A stretch of DNA of 42,562 bases from positions 1 through 42,562 of the forward strand of contig JAHHSO010000015.1 of NCBI GenBank assembly GCA_020025205.1, in the 5' to 3' direction. The notes beneath the pieces were generated by a model, which was given only the letters and a program-made list of their open reading frames with translations, was not told the DNA's origin and searched no databases. The translations under genes were made by a program, and so were the position numbers. The number at the start of each line of letters is the position of its first letter. Within the stretch, counting starts at the first letter, position 1. Below, one piece after another: positions 1 to 8,609 of the stretch. The stretch is from Christensenellaceae bacterium. Its GTDB lineage: Bacteria; Bacillota; Clostridia; Christensenellales; Aristaeellaceae.

Positions 1-1
1 G

Positions 2-61
2 GACGAAGAATTCTGCTTTTGGCAGCGAAATTTTACCGAAATCATACGCCCCAAAAGCTGA
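2..61 (+). CDS. Possible C-terminal tail of a gene entering from the left
   Basis: Reading frame 2 is open from the window edge to a TGA at 59-61 and would encode about 19 residues ending in ...EIIRPKS. The composition (Phe, Trp, Arg, charged residues) is protein-like, and the stop falls just before the promoter of the next gene, as expected for a gene end. Frame 1 is also open, to 204, but that would carry coding sequence across the promoter at 131-159. No family can be recognised from so few residues, and the call is weak. Confidence 0.3.
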   Translation, partial: DEEFCFWQRNFTEIIRPKS

Positions 62-130
62 GTTTTGATGCGGATTTGGAAGGCACAGAACAGGACGCTT
101 TGCAGCTTACGCGTTTTTCAGGTCAAAATA

Positions 131-159
131 TTGAAAAAATGGACAAAATGGAATACAAT
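131..159 (+). promoter_or_regulatory. Sigma-A promoter for the ATP-grasp/radical SAM pair
   Basis: TTGAAA at 131-136 and TACAAT at 154-159 are separated by 17 bases. Transcription would start near 166, about 80 bases before the ATG at 248. Any translation start upstream of this promoter, such as the ATG at 65, is therefore unlikely. Confidence 0.7.
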
Positions 160-247
160 AGAGGAATGGAAGTGTATCATTTTGGACATTTTCACAGAAG
201 ATAGGAAAAAACACTCCAGGCAGTGGATGAACGAAAGGCGGGTCCTC

Positions 248-1252
248 ATGGGAAAACTCTCCTATGTCATGAAACGTGCGGCAAAAATGAACTACCGCGC
301 GATGTTTGAAACAGCTAATATGCTCCATCAGAAGACAGGGAAAAGCCGCCTCTGGCTGATGGCGGATATGGTTCAGTGCGCAATCAAGTATAATGCCGGA
401 TACATCGACTATAAAATTGCGGAGATGTACCGCCTGAATGATGCCCAGCGGAGAACCCAGATCACGCGCGGCATGTCCAACAACATTGTTGCACGAATGA
501 ACGATAAGAGGTTTTGGCACTTCTTCGATAATAAAAACGAGTTCAATCAGCTCTTTGCGGATCAGGTCAGGCGTGGATGGCTCAACTTGAGCACGGCAGA
601 CGAAAAACAGTTTGCCGAGTTTTTAAAGGGGCGCGGCGACATCATCTGCAAGCCGATTGACGGCTCCAGCGGACAGGGCATATTTGCCTGCACGCCGGAT
701 GCGTATGATGATCCTCATGCGCTTTACGAAAAGCTGAAGGCTGCGAACATCGGCATCATTGAAGACAAAATTATCCAGCATGAGGCCATTTCCAAACTCT
801 GCCCGACATCCGTCAACACCATCCGGGTAGCGACCCTTTTGGGCGACAAGAAACAGGGAATTGTCTATGCATCGATCCGCATTGGCAACGGCAAGGTGAT
901 GGACAATGTGGACTGCGGCGGCATGGCAGCGCCGATCAATTTGGAAACGGGTGTGATCAGCGGCGTGGGCGCCAACAAAGCAGGCGAGGTGTATGAATTC
1001 CACCCGATGACGGGCACACGGATCCCCGGCACGCAGATTCCGTATTGGCAAGAGGTCAAAGAGATGTGTCTGTCTGCGATGCAGGTTGTGCCGCAGGTGC
1101 GCTTTGTCGCGTGGGATGTGGCGATTACGCCGGACGGCCCGGTTTTCATTGAAGGCAATTCCTTTCCGAGCCACGCAATCCCGCAGTTTGCCGCGCATTA
1201 TCCAGACGGCATAGGCATTTTGCCGCGCTTTGAGGAGTTCATTGATCTATGA
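248..1252 (+). CDS. ATP-grasp protein, sugar-transfer-associated type
   Basis: The protein has 334 residues. It resembles the ATP-grasp family often called sugar-transfer-associated (ATPgrasp_ST), found near polysaccharide genes in Gram-positive bacteria; its substrate is unknown. The N-terminal 110 residues are helical and basic. The core has a glycine-rich nucleotide loop, CKPIDGSSGQGI (about residues 134-145), an NTIRV segment, and the metal/nucleotide signature DGPVFIEGN near residue 300. An ATP-grasp enzyme would use ATP to activate a carboxylate and join it to an amine or other nucleophile. I chose ATG 248 because it follows an AAAGGCGG ribosome site and lies downstream of the promoter; the frame stays open upstream to 65. 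Its stop overlaps the start of the radical SAM gene as ATGA, so the two are probably translationally coupled. Confidence 0.75.
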   Translation: MGKLSYVMKRAAKMNYRAMFETANMLHQKTGKSRLWLMADMVQCAIKYNAGYIDYKIAEMYRLNDAQRRTQITRGMSNNIVARMNDKRFWHFFDNKNEFNQLFADQVRRGWLNLSTADEKQFAEFLKGRGDIICKPIDGSSGQGIFACTPDAYDDPHALYEKLKAANIGIIEDKIIQHEAISKLCPTSVNTIRVATLLGDKKQGIVYASIRIGNGKVMDNVDCGGMAAPINLETGVISGVGANKAGEVYEFHPMTGTRIPGTQIPYWQEVKEMCLSAMQVVPQVRFVAWDVAITPDGPVFIEGNSFPSHAIPQFAAHYPDGIGILPRFEEFIDL

Positions 1253-2121
1253 GCTGCACACTTTGTCCCAGACACTGTGCCGTGGAACGCGGGCAGACGG
1301 AGGGGAACGGCGTCTGCCGCATGGGAACGCTCCCTAAAATTGCGCGGGCAGCGCTGCACATGTGGGAAGAACCCTGCATCAGCGGCAAAAGAGGCAGCGG
1401 CGCGGTCTTTTTTTCTGGCTGCGGTCTGCGCTGCATATTCTGCCAGAATGAGGCGATCAGCCAGCGCGGAGAGGGCGAAATTGTCAGCATTGAGCGGCTG
1501 GCCGATATCTTTCGGGAGCTGGAAGCGCAGGGGGCGCACAATATCAATCTCGTCACGGCGGCACATTTTGCGCCCGCGGTCATCGCGGCGCTCGACCTGT
1601 ACCGTCCGAATATTCCCATTGTTTACAACAGCAGCGGGTATGAGTCGTTGGAGACGCTGCGCATGCTGGAAGGATATATCGACATCTATCTTCCGGATTT
1701 CAAGTACATTGACCCGGAAATGGCGGGGCTTTTGTCCGGCGCGCGGGACTATCCCGATGTGGCCAAGGCGGCCATTGCAGAGATGATTCGCCAAACGGAG
1801 CCGGCAGTTTATGACAGCGAAGGCATGATGCTGCGCGGCACGCAGATCAGGCATCTTGTGCTTCCCGGTCTCACAGGGGACAGCATGAAGATTCTGACAT
1901 ACATCAAGGACGAGTGGCCGGAAGTGCCCGTTTCGCTGATGGGCCAGTACACGCCTTACGGCAAGGCGCTGACCATGCCGGGCATGAACAGAAAACTCAA
2001 AAAGAAAGAATATGCCCGGGTTCTGGCGCACATGGATGCGATTGGACTTTTGGGATACAGGCAGGAACTGGAAGCCGCCGGAGAGAACTTTATTCCGGCG
2101 TTTGATCAAACCGGCGTCTGA
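1249..2121 (+). CDS. Radical SAM protein, PflA-like
   Basis: This 290-residue protein carries the radical SAM cluster motif CGLRCIFC (residues 58-65, CxxxCxxC), which would hold a [4Fe-4S] cluster and cleave S-adenosylmethionine. An N-terminal Cys-rich segment, CTLCPRHC (3-10) with a further Cys at 23, is typical of the PflA-like radical SAM group (COG1313). That group resembles pyruvate formate-lyase activase, but its substrates are mostly undefined. The line NSSGYESLETL and the ordered DFKYIDPEMA segment fit the TIM-barrel core. The ATG overlaps the stop of the ATP-grasp gene by four bases. No pyruvate formate-lyase-like partner lies nearby, so an activase role is not supported by context. 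Confidence 0.8.
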   Translation: MSCTLCPRHCAVERGQTEGNGVCRMGTLPKIARAALHMWEEPCISGKRGSGAVFFSGCGLRCIFCQNEAISQRGEGEIVSIERLADIFRELEAQGAHNINLVTAAHFAPAVIAALDLYRPNIPIVYNSSGYESLETLRMLEGYIDIYLPDFKYIDPEMAGLLSGARDYPDVAKAAIAEMIRQTEPAVYDSEGMMLRGTQIRHLVLPGLTGDSMKILTYIKDEWPEVPVSLMGQYTPYGKALTMPGMNRKLKKKEYARVLAHMDAIGLLGYRQELEAAGENFIPAFDQTGV

Positions 2122-2180
2122 ACAGCACAACCATTTGACGCATGGAATGCGTTGAAATAATGGACAAAGGAGAATGAACG

Positions 2181-3131
2181 ATGTTTACTGCAAGCAAAGG
2201 AATTTTGGAAGGCTACGGCTATGAACTGGTGACGATGGCAGGCGCGGGGCACGAGGTACGCATTCTGCCGCAGGCGGGCTTCAATCTGTACTACTGGACG
2301 TTTGAAGGCAAGGAGATCTTCATGGAGCCGGTGGATATTACCGAGTTCGGCACGAAGTACGGCAACCCCATTCTCTTCCCAACGCCCAACCGCATCAAAG
2401 ACGGCACCTATGTCTGGCAGGGCAAGACCTATGACATGAATAAGCGCGGCCAGCGTGTGCTTTTGCACGGCCTTGTGAAGGATGAGCCGTTCACGGTGAC
2501 GAAGCTGGAAGCCGGCGAGGACTGCGCCGTGTGTGAGGCGGAAATCGCCTTTGAGGAAGGCAATGCGCTCTATGAAGGCTATCCGTTCTGCTGCAGGCTG
2601 ACTGTTCGCTACACGCTGACTGAAAAGGGTCTGCACATGGACGTGGCGATCAGCAATAACGACCAGAAGGAAATGCCGTTCGGCTTTGCCGTGCATCCGT
2701 ATTTCTCCAAGCGCGGCGATGCGAACAAGGTGTTCCTGACTGTGCCGTGCAAGCGCGTGTATGAGGCAGACGAAAACCTCATTCCGTCTGGCCGCATCCT
2801 GCCGGCCAACGAAGGGCAGACCATTTGGGACGGCTATCACAGCGTTGAGAGCCTGTATCTGGATACGGTATTCCGCGGCATGAGTGCGGACAAGGAGTCC
2901 AAGATTCAGTATGAGGACATCGTTGTGCATATCAGCGGCTCGGACTGTTTCCGCAATGCCGTAGTCTTCACCCCGCACAACCGCCCCGGCTTCTGCATTG
3001 AGCCGCAGACCAATGCTACAAACTGCCTGAACATGCACGCGCAGGGACTCATTGATGAAAGCGGCCTGCTTGTTCTGCCGGCGGGAAAAACGTTTACCTG
3101 TGTGATTGATTTCACCGTCGAAAAGCGCTGA
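2181..3131 (+). CDS. Aldose 1-epimerase (mutarotase) family protein
   Basis: The 316-residue protein matches the galactose mutarotase-like superfamily, which interconverts alpha and beta anomers of sugars in the cytoplasm. Family landmarks are GNPILFPTPNR (61-71), HGL with His96, GFAVHPYF with His172, and the late acidic segment CIEPQT with Glu274; the two His and the Glu are the expected catalytic set. A CAAAGGAG ribosome site precedes ATG 2181. TTGACG at 2135-2140 and TAATGG at 2158-2163 (17 bases apart) could be a weak promoter, but the transcript would start at the ribosome site, so read-through from the upstream pair is also possible. Substrate specificity cannot be read; GalM-like and YihR-like proteins share these motifs. 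Confidence 0.85.
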   Translation: MFTASKGILEGYGYELVTMAGAGHEVRILPQAGFNLYYWTFEGKEIFMEPVDITEFGTKYGNPILFPTPNRIKDGTYVWQGKTYDMNKRGQRVLLHGLVKDEPFTVTKLEAGEDCAVCEAEIAFEEGNALYEGYPFCCRLTVRYTLTEKGLHMDVAISNNDQKEMPFGFAVHPYFSKRGDANKVFLTVPCKRVYEADENLIPSGRILPANEGQTIWDGYHSVESLYLDTVFRGMSADKESKIQYEDIVVHISGSDCFRNAVVFTPHNRPGFCIEPQTNATNCLNMHAQGLIDESGLLVLPAGKTFTCVIDFTVEKR

Positions 3132-3177
3132 TTGGCATGTTCTTTCCTGACAAGAAAATAACTTGTGGCTGCGCCGG

Positions 3178-3206
3178 TTGACATGGAAGGAAATTCACGA
3201 TACAAT
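3178..3206 (+). promoter_or_regulatory. Near-consensus sigma-A promoter for pyk
   Basis: TTGACA at 3178-3183 and TACAAT at 3201-3206 are 17 bases apart. Transcription would start near 3213, giving a 5' leader of about 55 bases before pyk. The strength fits a highly expressed glycolytic gene. Confidence 0.85.
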
Positions 3207-3268
3207 CAGTCTGTTTGACAAATGCGATAAAAGATGCGCCGCTGCGGCGGCTTTGAGGAGGAAACCGG

Positions 3269-5038
3269 ATGATTAGGAAAACGAAAATTGTCTGCACGCT
3301 TGGCCCGGCCAGCGACAGCGAAGAAATGATCAGCAGACTGATGGATGCAGGCATGAATGTCTGCCGCTTAAATATGTCCCATGGTTCCTATGAAGAGCAG
3401 GGCGCGCGCATTGAGCGCATCAAGCGCCTGCGCGAGGAAAAGAATATCCCCGTGGCGATCCTGCTGGATACCAAAGGACCCGAAGTGCGCACCAAGCTCG
3501 TCAAGGGCGACAAGGTGACGCTGGAAGCAGGCAGCGAGTTTATACTAACCAGCCGCGAAGTCGAAGGGGATGAGACGCAGGTTTCTATCACCTATCCGAA
3601 GATGGTGGAGCTTGTTCGCCCCGGCACGCGCATCCTGATTGATGACGGCCTGCTGGCGATGGAAGTTGTCCGCATTGTGGACGGCACAGATATCGTGTGC
3701 AGCGTGACCAACGGCGGTGTTTTGGGCAGCCGCAAGGGCATTTCTGTTCCAGATGTCGATTTGCAGATGCCGTCCATCGGCGAAAAGGACAGGAGCGACA
3801 TCATTTTCGGCATCGAACAGGGAATTGACCTGATTGCTGCGTCTTTTGTCTGCCGTCCGAGCGACGTTTTGACCATCCGCAAGCTCTGCGCCGACAACGG
3901 CGGCAGCCATGTGCAGATTTTCTCCAAGATTGAGAACCGCATGGGCGTGAACAACTTTGACGAGATCCTCAAGGTCTCCGACGGCATCATGGTCGCCCGC
4001 GGCGACCTGGGCGTTGAAGTCGAGATGGAAGAAGTGCCGGTGCTCCAGAAGGAGTTCATCCACAAGTGCAATGTGGCGGCCAAGCCTGTTATCACTGCAA
4101 CGCAGATGCTGGACTCCATGATCCGCAATCCGCGCCCGACCCGCGCTGAGGCCAGCGACGTGGCCAATGCCATCATTGACGGTACCGATGCCATCATGCT
4201 TTCCGGCGAAACGGCGGCGGGCAAGTATCCGGTTGAGGCGGTCAACACAATGGTGCGCATTGCGTCCTACATTGAGTCTCACCAGATGTATGATAACACG
4301 CAGCTGCTCCAGCAGGATGCGCTGCGCAATGCGACGGTGCATACGGTGGCCAATGCAGTTTCCTATGGCTGCTGCCAGATGGCGCGTGACCTGGATGCTG
4401 CCGCCATCATCACCCCGAGCAACTCCGGCACCACCGCGCGCATGGTTTCCCGCTTCCATCCGTGCTGCCCCGTCATCGCGCCTACGCCGAGCGAACACAC
4501 CTACAATCAGCTGGGGCTGTGTTTCGGCGTCATCCCGGCGAGAATGGAAATGAGCGCCGATACGGATGAAATGATCAACACCGCTGTGGATGCAGCCGAG
4601 AAGAACGGCTACGTCAAGACCGGCGACGTGGTTATCATCTCCGCCGGCGTGCCGACCGGCGTGTCCGGCACCACAAACCTCATCAAGGCGCACATCGTGG
4701 GCAACGTGCTGCTGCGCGGCACCGGTGTGGGCACGGGCAGTGCCTGCGGCAACGTGTGCAGCGTCAATACACTGAGTGATCTGGAGAGCAATTTCAAGTC
4801 GGGCGATGTGATTGTCACCAAGATGACGTCCAGCGAGATGCTCCCGTATCTGCGCAAGGCCTCTGCCGTAATCGTGGAGAGCAACGATATGGAGTGCCAT
4901 GCGGCTGTAGCCTGCCAGGCGCTGGGTCTGCCGCTTCTGATGGACAGAAGCTATCAGGCGGTTCACATGCTCAAAAGCGGCATGCTCGTCACCGTTGACG
5001 CGGACAGAGGATTTGTCTATAACGGCATGAAGAAGTAA
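3269..5038 (+). CDS. pyk: Pyruvate kinase with extra C-terminal domain
   Basis: Pyruvate kinase converts phosphoenolpyruvate and ADP to pyruvate and ATP, the last step of glycolysis. The N-terminus (RKTKIVCTLGPAS), the active-site segments SKIENRMG and ATQMLDSM, and the potassium/phosphate region SGETAAGKYP are all present. At 589 residues it is about 110 longer than the basic enzyme. The extra C-terminal part (about 475-589) resembles the PEP-utiliser swivelling domain found in many Bacillota pyruvate kinases, with its conserved His in ECHAAVACQALGLP. GGAGG just upstream supports ATG 3269. The gene stands alone between a strong promoter and a strong terminator, with no phosphofructokinase gene beside it. 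Confidence 0.95.
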   Translation: MIRKTKIVCTLGPASDSEEMISRLMDAGMNVCRLNMSHGSYEEQGARIERIKRLREEKNIPVAILLDTKGPEVRTKLVKGDKVTLEAGSEFILTSREVEGDETQVSITYPKMVELVRPGTRILIDDGLLAMEVVRIVDGTDIVCSVTNGGVLGSRKGISVPDVDLQMPSIGEKDRSDIIFGIEQGIDLIAASFVCRPSDVLTIRKLCADNGGSHVQIFSKIENRMGVNNFDEILKVSDGIMVARGDLGVEVEMEEVPVLQKEFIHKCNVAAKPVITATQMLDSMIRNPRPTRAEASDVANAIIDGTDAIMLSGETAAGKYPVEAVNTMVRIASYIESHQMYDNTQLLQQDALRNATVHTVANAVSYGCCQMARDLDAAAIITPSNSGTTARMVSRFHPCCPVIAPTPSEHTYNQLGLCFGVIPARMEMSADTDEMINTAVDAAEKNGYVKTGDVVIISAGVPTGVSGTTNLIKAHIVGNVLLRGTGVGTGSACGNVCSVNTLSDLESNFKSGDVIVTKMTSSEMLPYLRKASAVIVESNDMECHAAVACQALGLPLLMDRSYQAVHMLKSGMLVTVDADRGFVYNGMKK

Positions 5039-5054
5039 AACGGGGTATCCCGAA

Positions 5055-5090
5055 AAAGCGGCGGAAAGCAATTTCCGCCGCTTTGCTTTT
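5055..5090 (+). terminator. Intrinsic terminator after pyk
   Basis: A 13-bp perfect stem (5055-5067 with 5072-5084) closed by a GCAA tetraloop is followed by a T-rich tail, GCTTTT, to 5090. Confidence 0.85.
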
Positions 5091-5146
5091 GCCGTGATCA
5101 GGATGACATTTCGTGCATTCCGGGCAGGTTTGTGAACGGGAAGTCT

Positions 5147-5174
5147 TGCTTAGAAAGCGAAAAACGGGTATGAT
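5147..5174 (+). promoter_or_regulatory. Promoter for the YugP-like protease and whiA
   Basis: TTGCTT at 5147-5152 and TATGAT at 5169-5174 are separated by 16 bases. The start site would be near 5181, leaving a leader of about 23 bases. Confidence 0.6.
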
Positions 5175-5203
5175 AGAGTCAAAACAAAATGGAGGTTGAT
5201 GGG

Positions 5204-5887
5204 ATGTTCTATTATGATCCGACGTATCTTCTGCTGATCCCGGCCATGTTTCTGGCTCTGTATGCGGAGTTTAAGGTATCTTCCAACTATTCCAAGTGGA
5301 GCCAGGTTCCATCCATAACGCGGCTGACCGGCGCACAGATGGCACGAAAAATCCTCGATGCGAACGGCTGCGGCGATGTGCGCATTGAGCAGATTTCGGG
5401 AAAACTCACTGACCATTATGATCCGCTGAACGGTGTTCTTCGTCTGTCCAGCGATGTGTACCGTTCCAGCTCCATTGCGGCGCTGGGCGTGGCGGCGCAT
5501 GAGGCCGGTCACGCGATTCAGGACGCGCAGGACTATGCCCCTATGCGCATCCGTGCAACGCTCGTTCCGATTGCCAACATCGGCTCCGGAGCGGCCATGC
5601 CGCTGTTTCTTCTGGGTCTGCTGTTTTCGTGGCAGCCGATTGTGAAAATCGGCATTCTGTGTTTTGCATTGTCGGTGCTGTTTTATCTGGTGACGCTTCC
5701 GGTGGAGTTCAACGCATCCAGCCGCGCGGTGGCCGTGCTTGCAGATGGATATCTTCCGGATGACGAGGTGCGCGGAGTGAAAGCCATGCTTTCGGCGGCG
5801 GCACTCACTTATGTGGCAGCGGCGCTTCAGGCTGTTTTGCAGCTGGCAAGACTCATCCTTATTGCAAGACGAAACGACGATAATTAA
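5204..5887 (+). CDS. YugP-type zinc metallopeptidase, membrane-bound
   Basis: The 227-residue protein fits the Zn_peptidase_2/YugP family, predicted membrane-embedded metalloproteases of unknown substrate. It has an N-terminal membrane segment (about residues 5-20), the zinc-binding HEAGH motif (99-103), then two to three hydrophobic segments and VEFNASSRA, where the Glu probably supplies the third ligand. The ATG at 5204 is preferred to an in-frame ATG at 5189 because GGAGG at 5191-5195 sits 8 bases before 5204 and overlaps the earlier candidate start. It is followed 16 bases later by whiA, probably in one transcript. Confidence 0.85.
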   Translation: MFYYDPTYLLLIPAMFLALYAEFKVSSNYSKWSQVPSITRLTGAQMARKILDANGCGDVRIEQISGKLTDHYDPLNGVLRLSSDVYRSSSIAALGVAAHEAGHAIQDAQDYAPMRIRATLVPIANIGSGAAMPLFLLGLLFSWQPIVKIGILCFALSVLFYLVTLPVEFNASSRAVAVLADGYLPDDEVRGVKAMLSAAALTYVAAALQAVLQLARLILIARRNDDN

Positions 5888-5903
5888 CTGAAAGGAACTG
5901 GCG

Positions 5904-6881
5904 GTGTCGTACTCATCACAGACAAAGGAAGAACTGTGCCGGATTGAGCCGGACAGCGTATGCTGTTTGCTGGCCGAATTGAGCGGCATCGTATCAGCGG
6001 CAGGCTCAGTCATTTACCGGGGCGGTGGTGAAAAACGCCTGTCCATCGAAACGGAAAACAGCGCTGTCGCCCGCCGGACATTTACGCTGCTGCGTGAAGT
6101 GTTCGACGTGCAGCCGGAACTGTCTACCTTTAAGCGCGCAAGGCTGGGGGGAAGAAGTTCATTCCGAATTGAGATCAGCGACAGCGAAGCGGCGTTTGTG
6201 CTGGAAGGCTGCGGTATTCATGTGACGCACAGACGCAGTGTGCCTCGCGAGATCACGGTGCGCAAGTGCTGCAGAATGGCATTTTTGCGCGGCGTATTTT
6301 TAGCCTGCGGATCAGTGGCAGACCCGGAAAAGGAATACCACCTGGAGTTTGTTCTTGGCGATGAAGCCTTCGCGCAGGCGCTGCAAAGGCTGATTGCCCG
6401 GTTTTCACTGTCCGCACATTTGGGAAAGCGGCGTCAGATGACGCTTGTTTATCTCAAAGGGCAGAACGAGATCACCGACATGCTCAGCATATTCGGGGCG
6501 CAGAGTGCCCGCTTCCAGATGGAGGATGCGTATATTCGCAAGGAGCTGAGGAACAACGCAAACCGCGCGGTGAACTGCGACAGCGCCAACGTACAGCGCG
6601 CGGTTACGGCGGCGGCCAGGCAGATTGAAGCCATCAAAAAGCTTCTGGCTGCCTGCGGAGCATCCAGTTTGCCGCCGGCACTTCTGGAAATTGCCCGGCT
6701 TCGCCTGGAATACCCGGAAATGTCGCTGGAGGAATTGGGCAAGATGTGCGATCCGCCTGTAGGAAAAAGCGGTGTCAATCACCGTCTGCGCAAATTGGAA
6801 CAGATGGCCGGAGAAGTCGGGGAAAAGTCCCTTGACAGGATGGATAAAAATGCTTATAATGACGAAGATAACAGGCAATGA
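5904..6881 (+). CDS. whiA: WhiA-family DNA-binding regulator
   Basis: WhiA combines a LAGLIDADG homing-endonuclease-like domain without nuclease activity and a C-terminal helix-turn-helix. It controls sporulation in actinomycetes and affects cell division and chromosome segregation in Bacillota. Here the 325-residue protein starts SYSSQTKEELCRI, has the family core FLRGVFLACGSVADP near residues 130-145 and ends with SLEELGKMCDPPVGKSGVNHRL, the helix-turn-helix. The start is GTG at 5904 after an AAAGGAA ribosome site. The usual neighbours rapZ and yvcK are not adjacent; instead it follows the YugP-type protease gene. Its last codons also encode the promoter of the next unit (6832-6860). Confidence 0.92.
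   Translation: MSYSSQTKEELCRIEPDSVCCLLAELSGIVSAAGSVIYRGGGEKRLSIETENSAVARRTFTLLREVFDVQPELSTFKRARLGGRSSFRIEISDSEAAFVLEGCGIHVTHRRSVPREITVRKCCRMAFLRGVFLACGSVADPEKEYHLEFVLGDEAFAQALQRLIARFSLSAHLGKRRQMTLVYLKGQNEITDMLSIFGAQSARFQMEDAYIRKELRNNANRAVNCDSANVQRAVTAAARQIEAIKKLLAACGASSLPPALLEIARLRLEYPEMSLEELGKMCDPPVGKSGVNHRLRKLEQMAGEVGEKSLDRMDKNAYNDEDNRQ
6832..6860 (+). promoter_or_regulatory. Perfect-consensus sigma-A promoter inside the end of whiA
   Basis: TTGACA at 6832-6837 and TATAAT at 6855-6860, with a 17-base spacer, match the textbook consensus exactly. They lie in the last 17 codons of whiA. Transcription would begin near 6867 and lead directly into the T-box. Confidence 0.9.
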
Positions 6882-7102
6882 CGGGGAAAGCTGGGCAATG
6901 AACCTTCAAGAGAGTGCGGCTCATGGCTGAAAGGCTGCGCAGGACAGATGCCCGATGCTCCGGCCCCCATCAGCTGCGGCGCTAAGAACGCCGCCGTTTC
7001 CCGCGATAAGGGGATTGAGCAGGGCGCGCTTTGCCGCGCCAAACCGGGTGGTACCGCGAAGCAATATCGCTTCGTCCCAGTGATGGGGCGAAGCGTTTTT
7101 TT
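6867..7102 (+). promoter_or_regulatory. Proline T-box leader (tRNA-sensing attenuator) for proS
   Basis: The leader contains the T-box core CGGGTGGTACCGCG at 7045-7058; its TGGT (7049-7052) would pair with the ACCA end of uncharged tRNA. An AGAGAG box lies at 6909-6914 in Stem I. The specifier is at 6951-6954, where CCCG gives either CCC or CCG, both proline codons. The terminator stem is 7068-7078 with 7085-7095, followed by T7 at 7096-7102. Uncharged tRNA-Pro should stabilise the antiterminator and allow proS transcription. This matches the gene downstream. Confidence 0.93.
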
Positions 7103-7153
7103 ATTTGAATGCAGCCCCAAAGAAGTTTTGAGACAAAAAGAGAGGAAAAAGAC

Positions 7154-8596
7154 ATGGCTAAAAAGAATCAGCAGGAGTTTGTCCAGCACATCACCCCGCG
7201 CAGCGAGGACTTTTCTCAGTGGTACACCGATGTCGTGCGTTTGGCAGACCTGATGGACTACACCCCCGTTCGAGGCTGCATGGCGATCAAGCCTTACGGA
7301 TATGGTATTTGGGAGCTGATCCAGCAGCAGCTGGATGCGGAATTCAAGCGCACTGGACATAAGAACGTGTCCATGCCGATGCTCATTCCGGAGAGCCTTC
7401 TGCTCAAGGAGGCCGACCACGTGGAAGGCTTCGCGCCGGAAGTGGCATGGGTGACGCAGGGCGGCACCGATCCGCTTCAGGAACGACTGGCTGTCCGCCC
7501 GACGAGCGAGACGATCTTCTGCACGATGTATTCCAAGTGGGTGCAGAGCTGGCGTGATCTGCCGCTCAAGTACAATCAGTGGTGTTCCGTCATGCGCTGG
7601 GAGAAGACGACCCGCCCGTTCCTGCGCACGGCTGAATTCCTCTGGCAGGAAGGTCACACCGTCCACGCAACTGCAGAGGAAGCACAGGAAGAAACGATGC
7701 TGATGCTGGAAGTGTACCGCGACTTCTGCGAGAATGTGCTGGCAATTCCGGTCTACTGCGGCCAGAAGAGCGATAAGGAAAAGTTCGCCGGCGCGCGCGC
7801 GACCTATTCCGTTGAAGCCATGATGCAGGACGGCAAGGCACTCCAGAGCGGCACCAGCCACAACTTCGGCACCAACTTCTCTGAGCCGTTTGAAATTCAG
7901 TTCCTGGACAAGGACGGCACGCTCAAATATGCGCATGAGACGAGCTGGGGCGTATCTACCCGCCTGATTGGTGCGCTGATCATGACCCACGGCGACGAGC
8001 GCGGCCTCAAGCTGCCGCCGCATGTGGCTCCGATTCAGGTGGTTGTGGTGCCGGTTGCGGCGCACAAGCCGGGCGTGCTGGAAGGCGCGAAGGCTGTGGC
8101 CGACCGTCTGACTGCTGCGGGCTTCCGCGTCGAGTTTGACGACCGCGACAACGTGACCCCGGGCTGGAAGTTCAACGAGTGGGAGCTGAAGGGTGTGCCG
8201 CTGCGCATCGAGATTGGCCCGCGCGATCTGGCCGAGAACAAGGCGATGAGCGTTCGCCGCGATACGTTCGAGAAGGCGTCCATCGAGCTGGACGGCATCG
8301 AAGAGACGGTCAAGGAGATGCTGGAGGCGATCCAGAAGAACATGTTCGAGACGGCGCGTCAGTTCCGTGACGAGCACACCGCCGACGTCCACAATATGGA
8401 AGAGCTGGAAAAGCAGGTCAACGGCGGCTATGCCAAGGCCATGTGGTGCGGCGATCAGGCCTGCGAGGACGAGATCAAGCAGCGCTTTGCTGCGACGTCC
8501 CGCTGTATGCCGTTCGATCAGACGCCCATTGGGGAAACCTGCGTCTGCTGCGGCAAGCCGGCCAAGAAGGTCATCTATTTTGCCAAGGCGTATTGA
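7154..8596 (+). CDS. proS: Prolyl-tRNA synthetase, archaeal/eukaryotic-like short type
   Basis: ProRS charges tRNA-Pro. The 480-residue protein is of the short type without the INS editing domain inserted between motifs 2 and 3. Class II signatures are visible: LAVRPTSETIF, then motif 2 RWEKTTRPFLRTAEFLWQEG, and motif 3 with HGDERGLKLPP. The C-terminal domain has Cys residues in WCGDQAC, SRC and TCVCC, which could bind zinc as in archaeal ProRS, and it ends with a Tyr. ATG 7154 follows AGAGGAAAA; an in-frame upstream ATG at 7109 lacks a comparable ribosome site and lies almost on the T-box terminator. Without an editing domain, mischarged Ala-tRNA-Pro would need a free-standing editor elsewhere. 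Confidence 0.95.
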   Translation: MAKKNQQEFVQHITPRSEDFSQWYTDVVRLADLMDYTPVRGCMAIKPYGYGIWELIQQQLDAEFKRTGHKNVSMPMLIPESLLLKEADHVEGFAPEVAWVTQGGTDPLQERLAVRPTSETIFCTMYSKWVQSWRDLPLKYNQWCSVMRWEKTTRPFLRTAEFLWQEGHTVHATAEEAQEETMLMLEVYRDFCENVLAIPVYCGQKSDKEKFAGARATYSVEAMMQDGKALQSGTSHNFGTNFSEPFEIQFLDKDGTLKYAHETSWGVSTRLIGALIMTHGDERGLKLPPHVAPIQVVVVPVAAHKPGVLEGAKAVADRLTAAGFRVEFDDRDNVTPGWKFNEWELKGVPLRIEIGPRDLAENKAMSVRRDTFEKASIELDGIEETVKEMLEAIQKNMFETARQFRDEHTADVHNMEELEKQVNGGYAKAMWCGDQACEDEIKQRFAATSRCMPFDQTPIGETCVCCGKPAKKVIYFAKAY

Positions 8597-8609
8597 TTGA
8601 AAACAGATG

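Noticed and set aside
19..204. 61-codon ORF at the left edge
   Set aside because: It runs over the promoter at 131-159 and has no ribosome site; frame 2 ending at 61 is the better candidate for a gene end.
3545..5071. 508-codon open frame on the minus strand opposite pyk
   Set aside because: The plus-strand pyruvate kinase is unmistakable; the reverse frame has Ala/His/Arg-biased composition typical of a shadow and no ribosome site.
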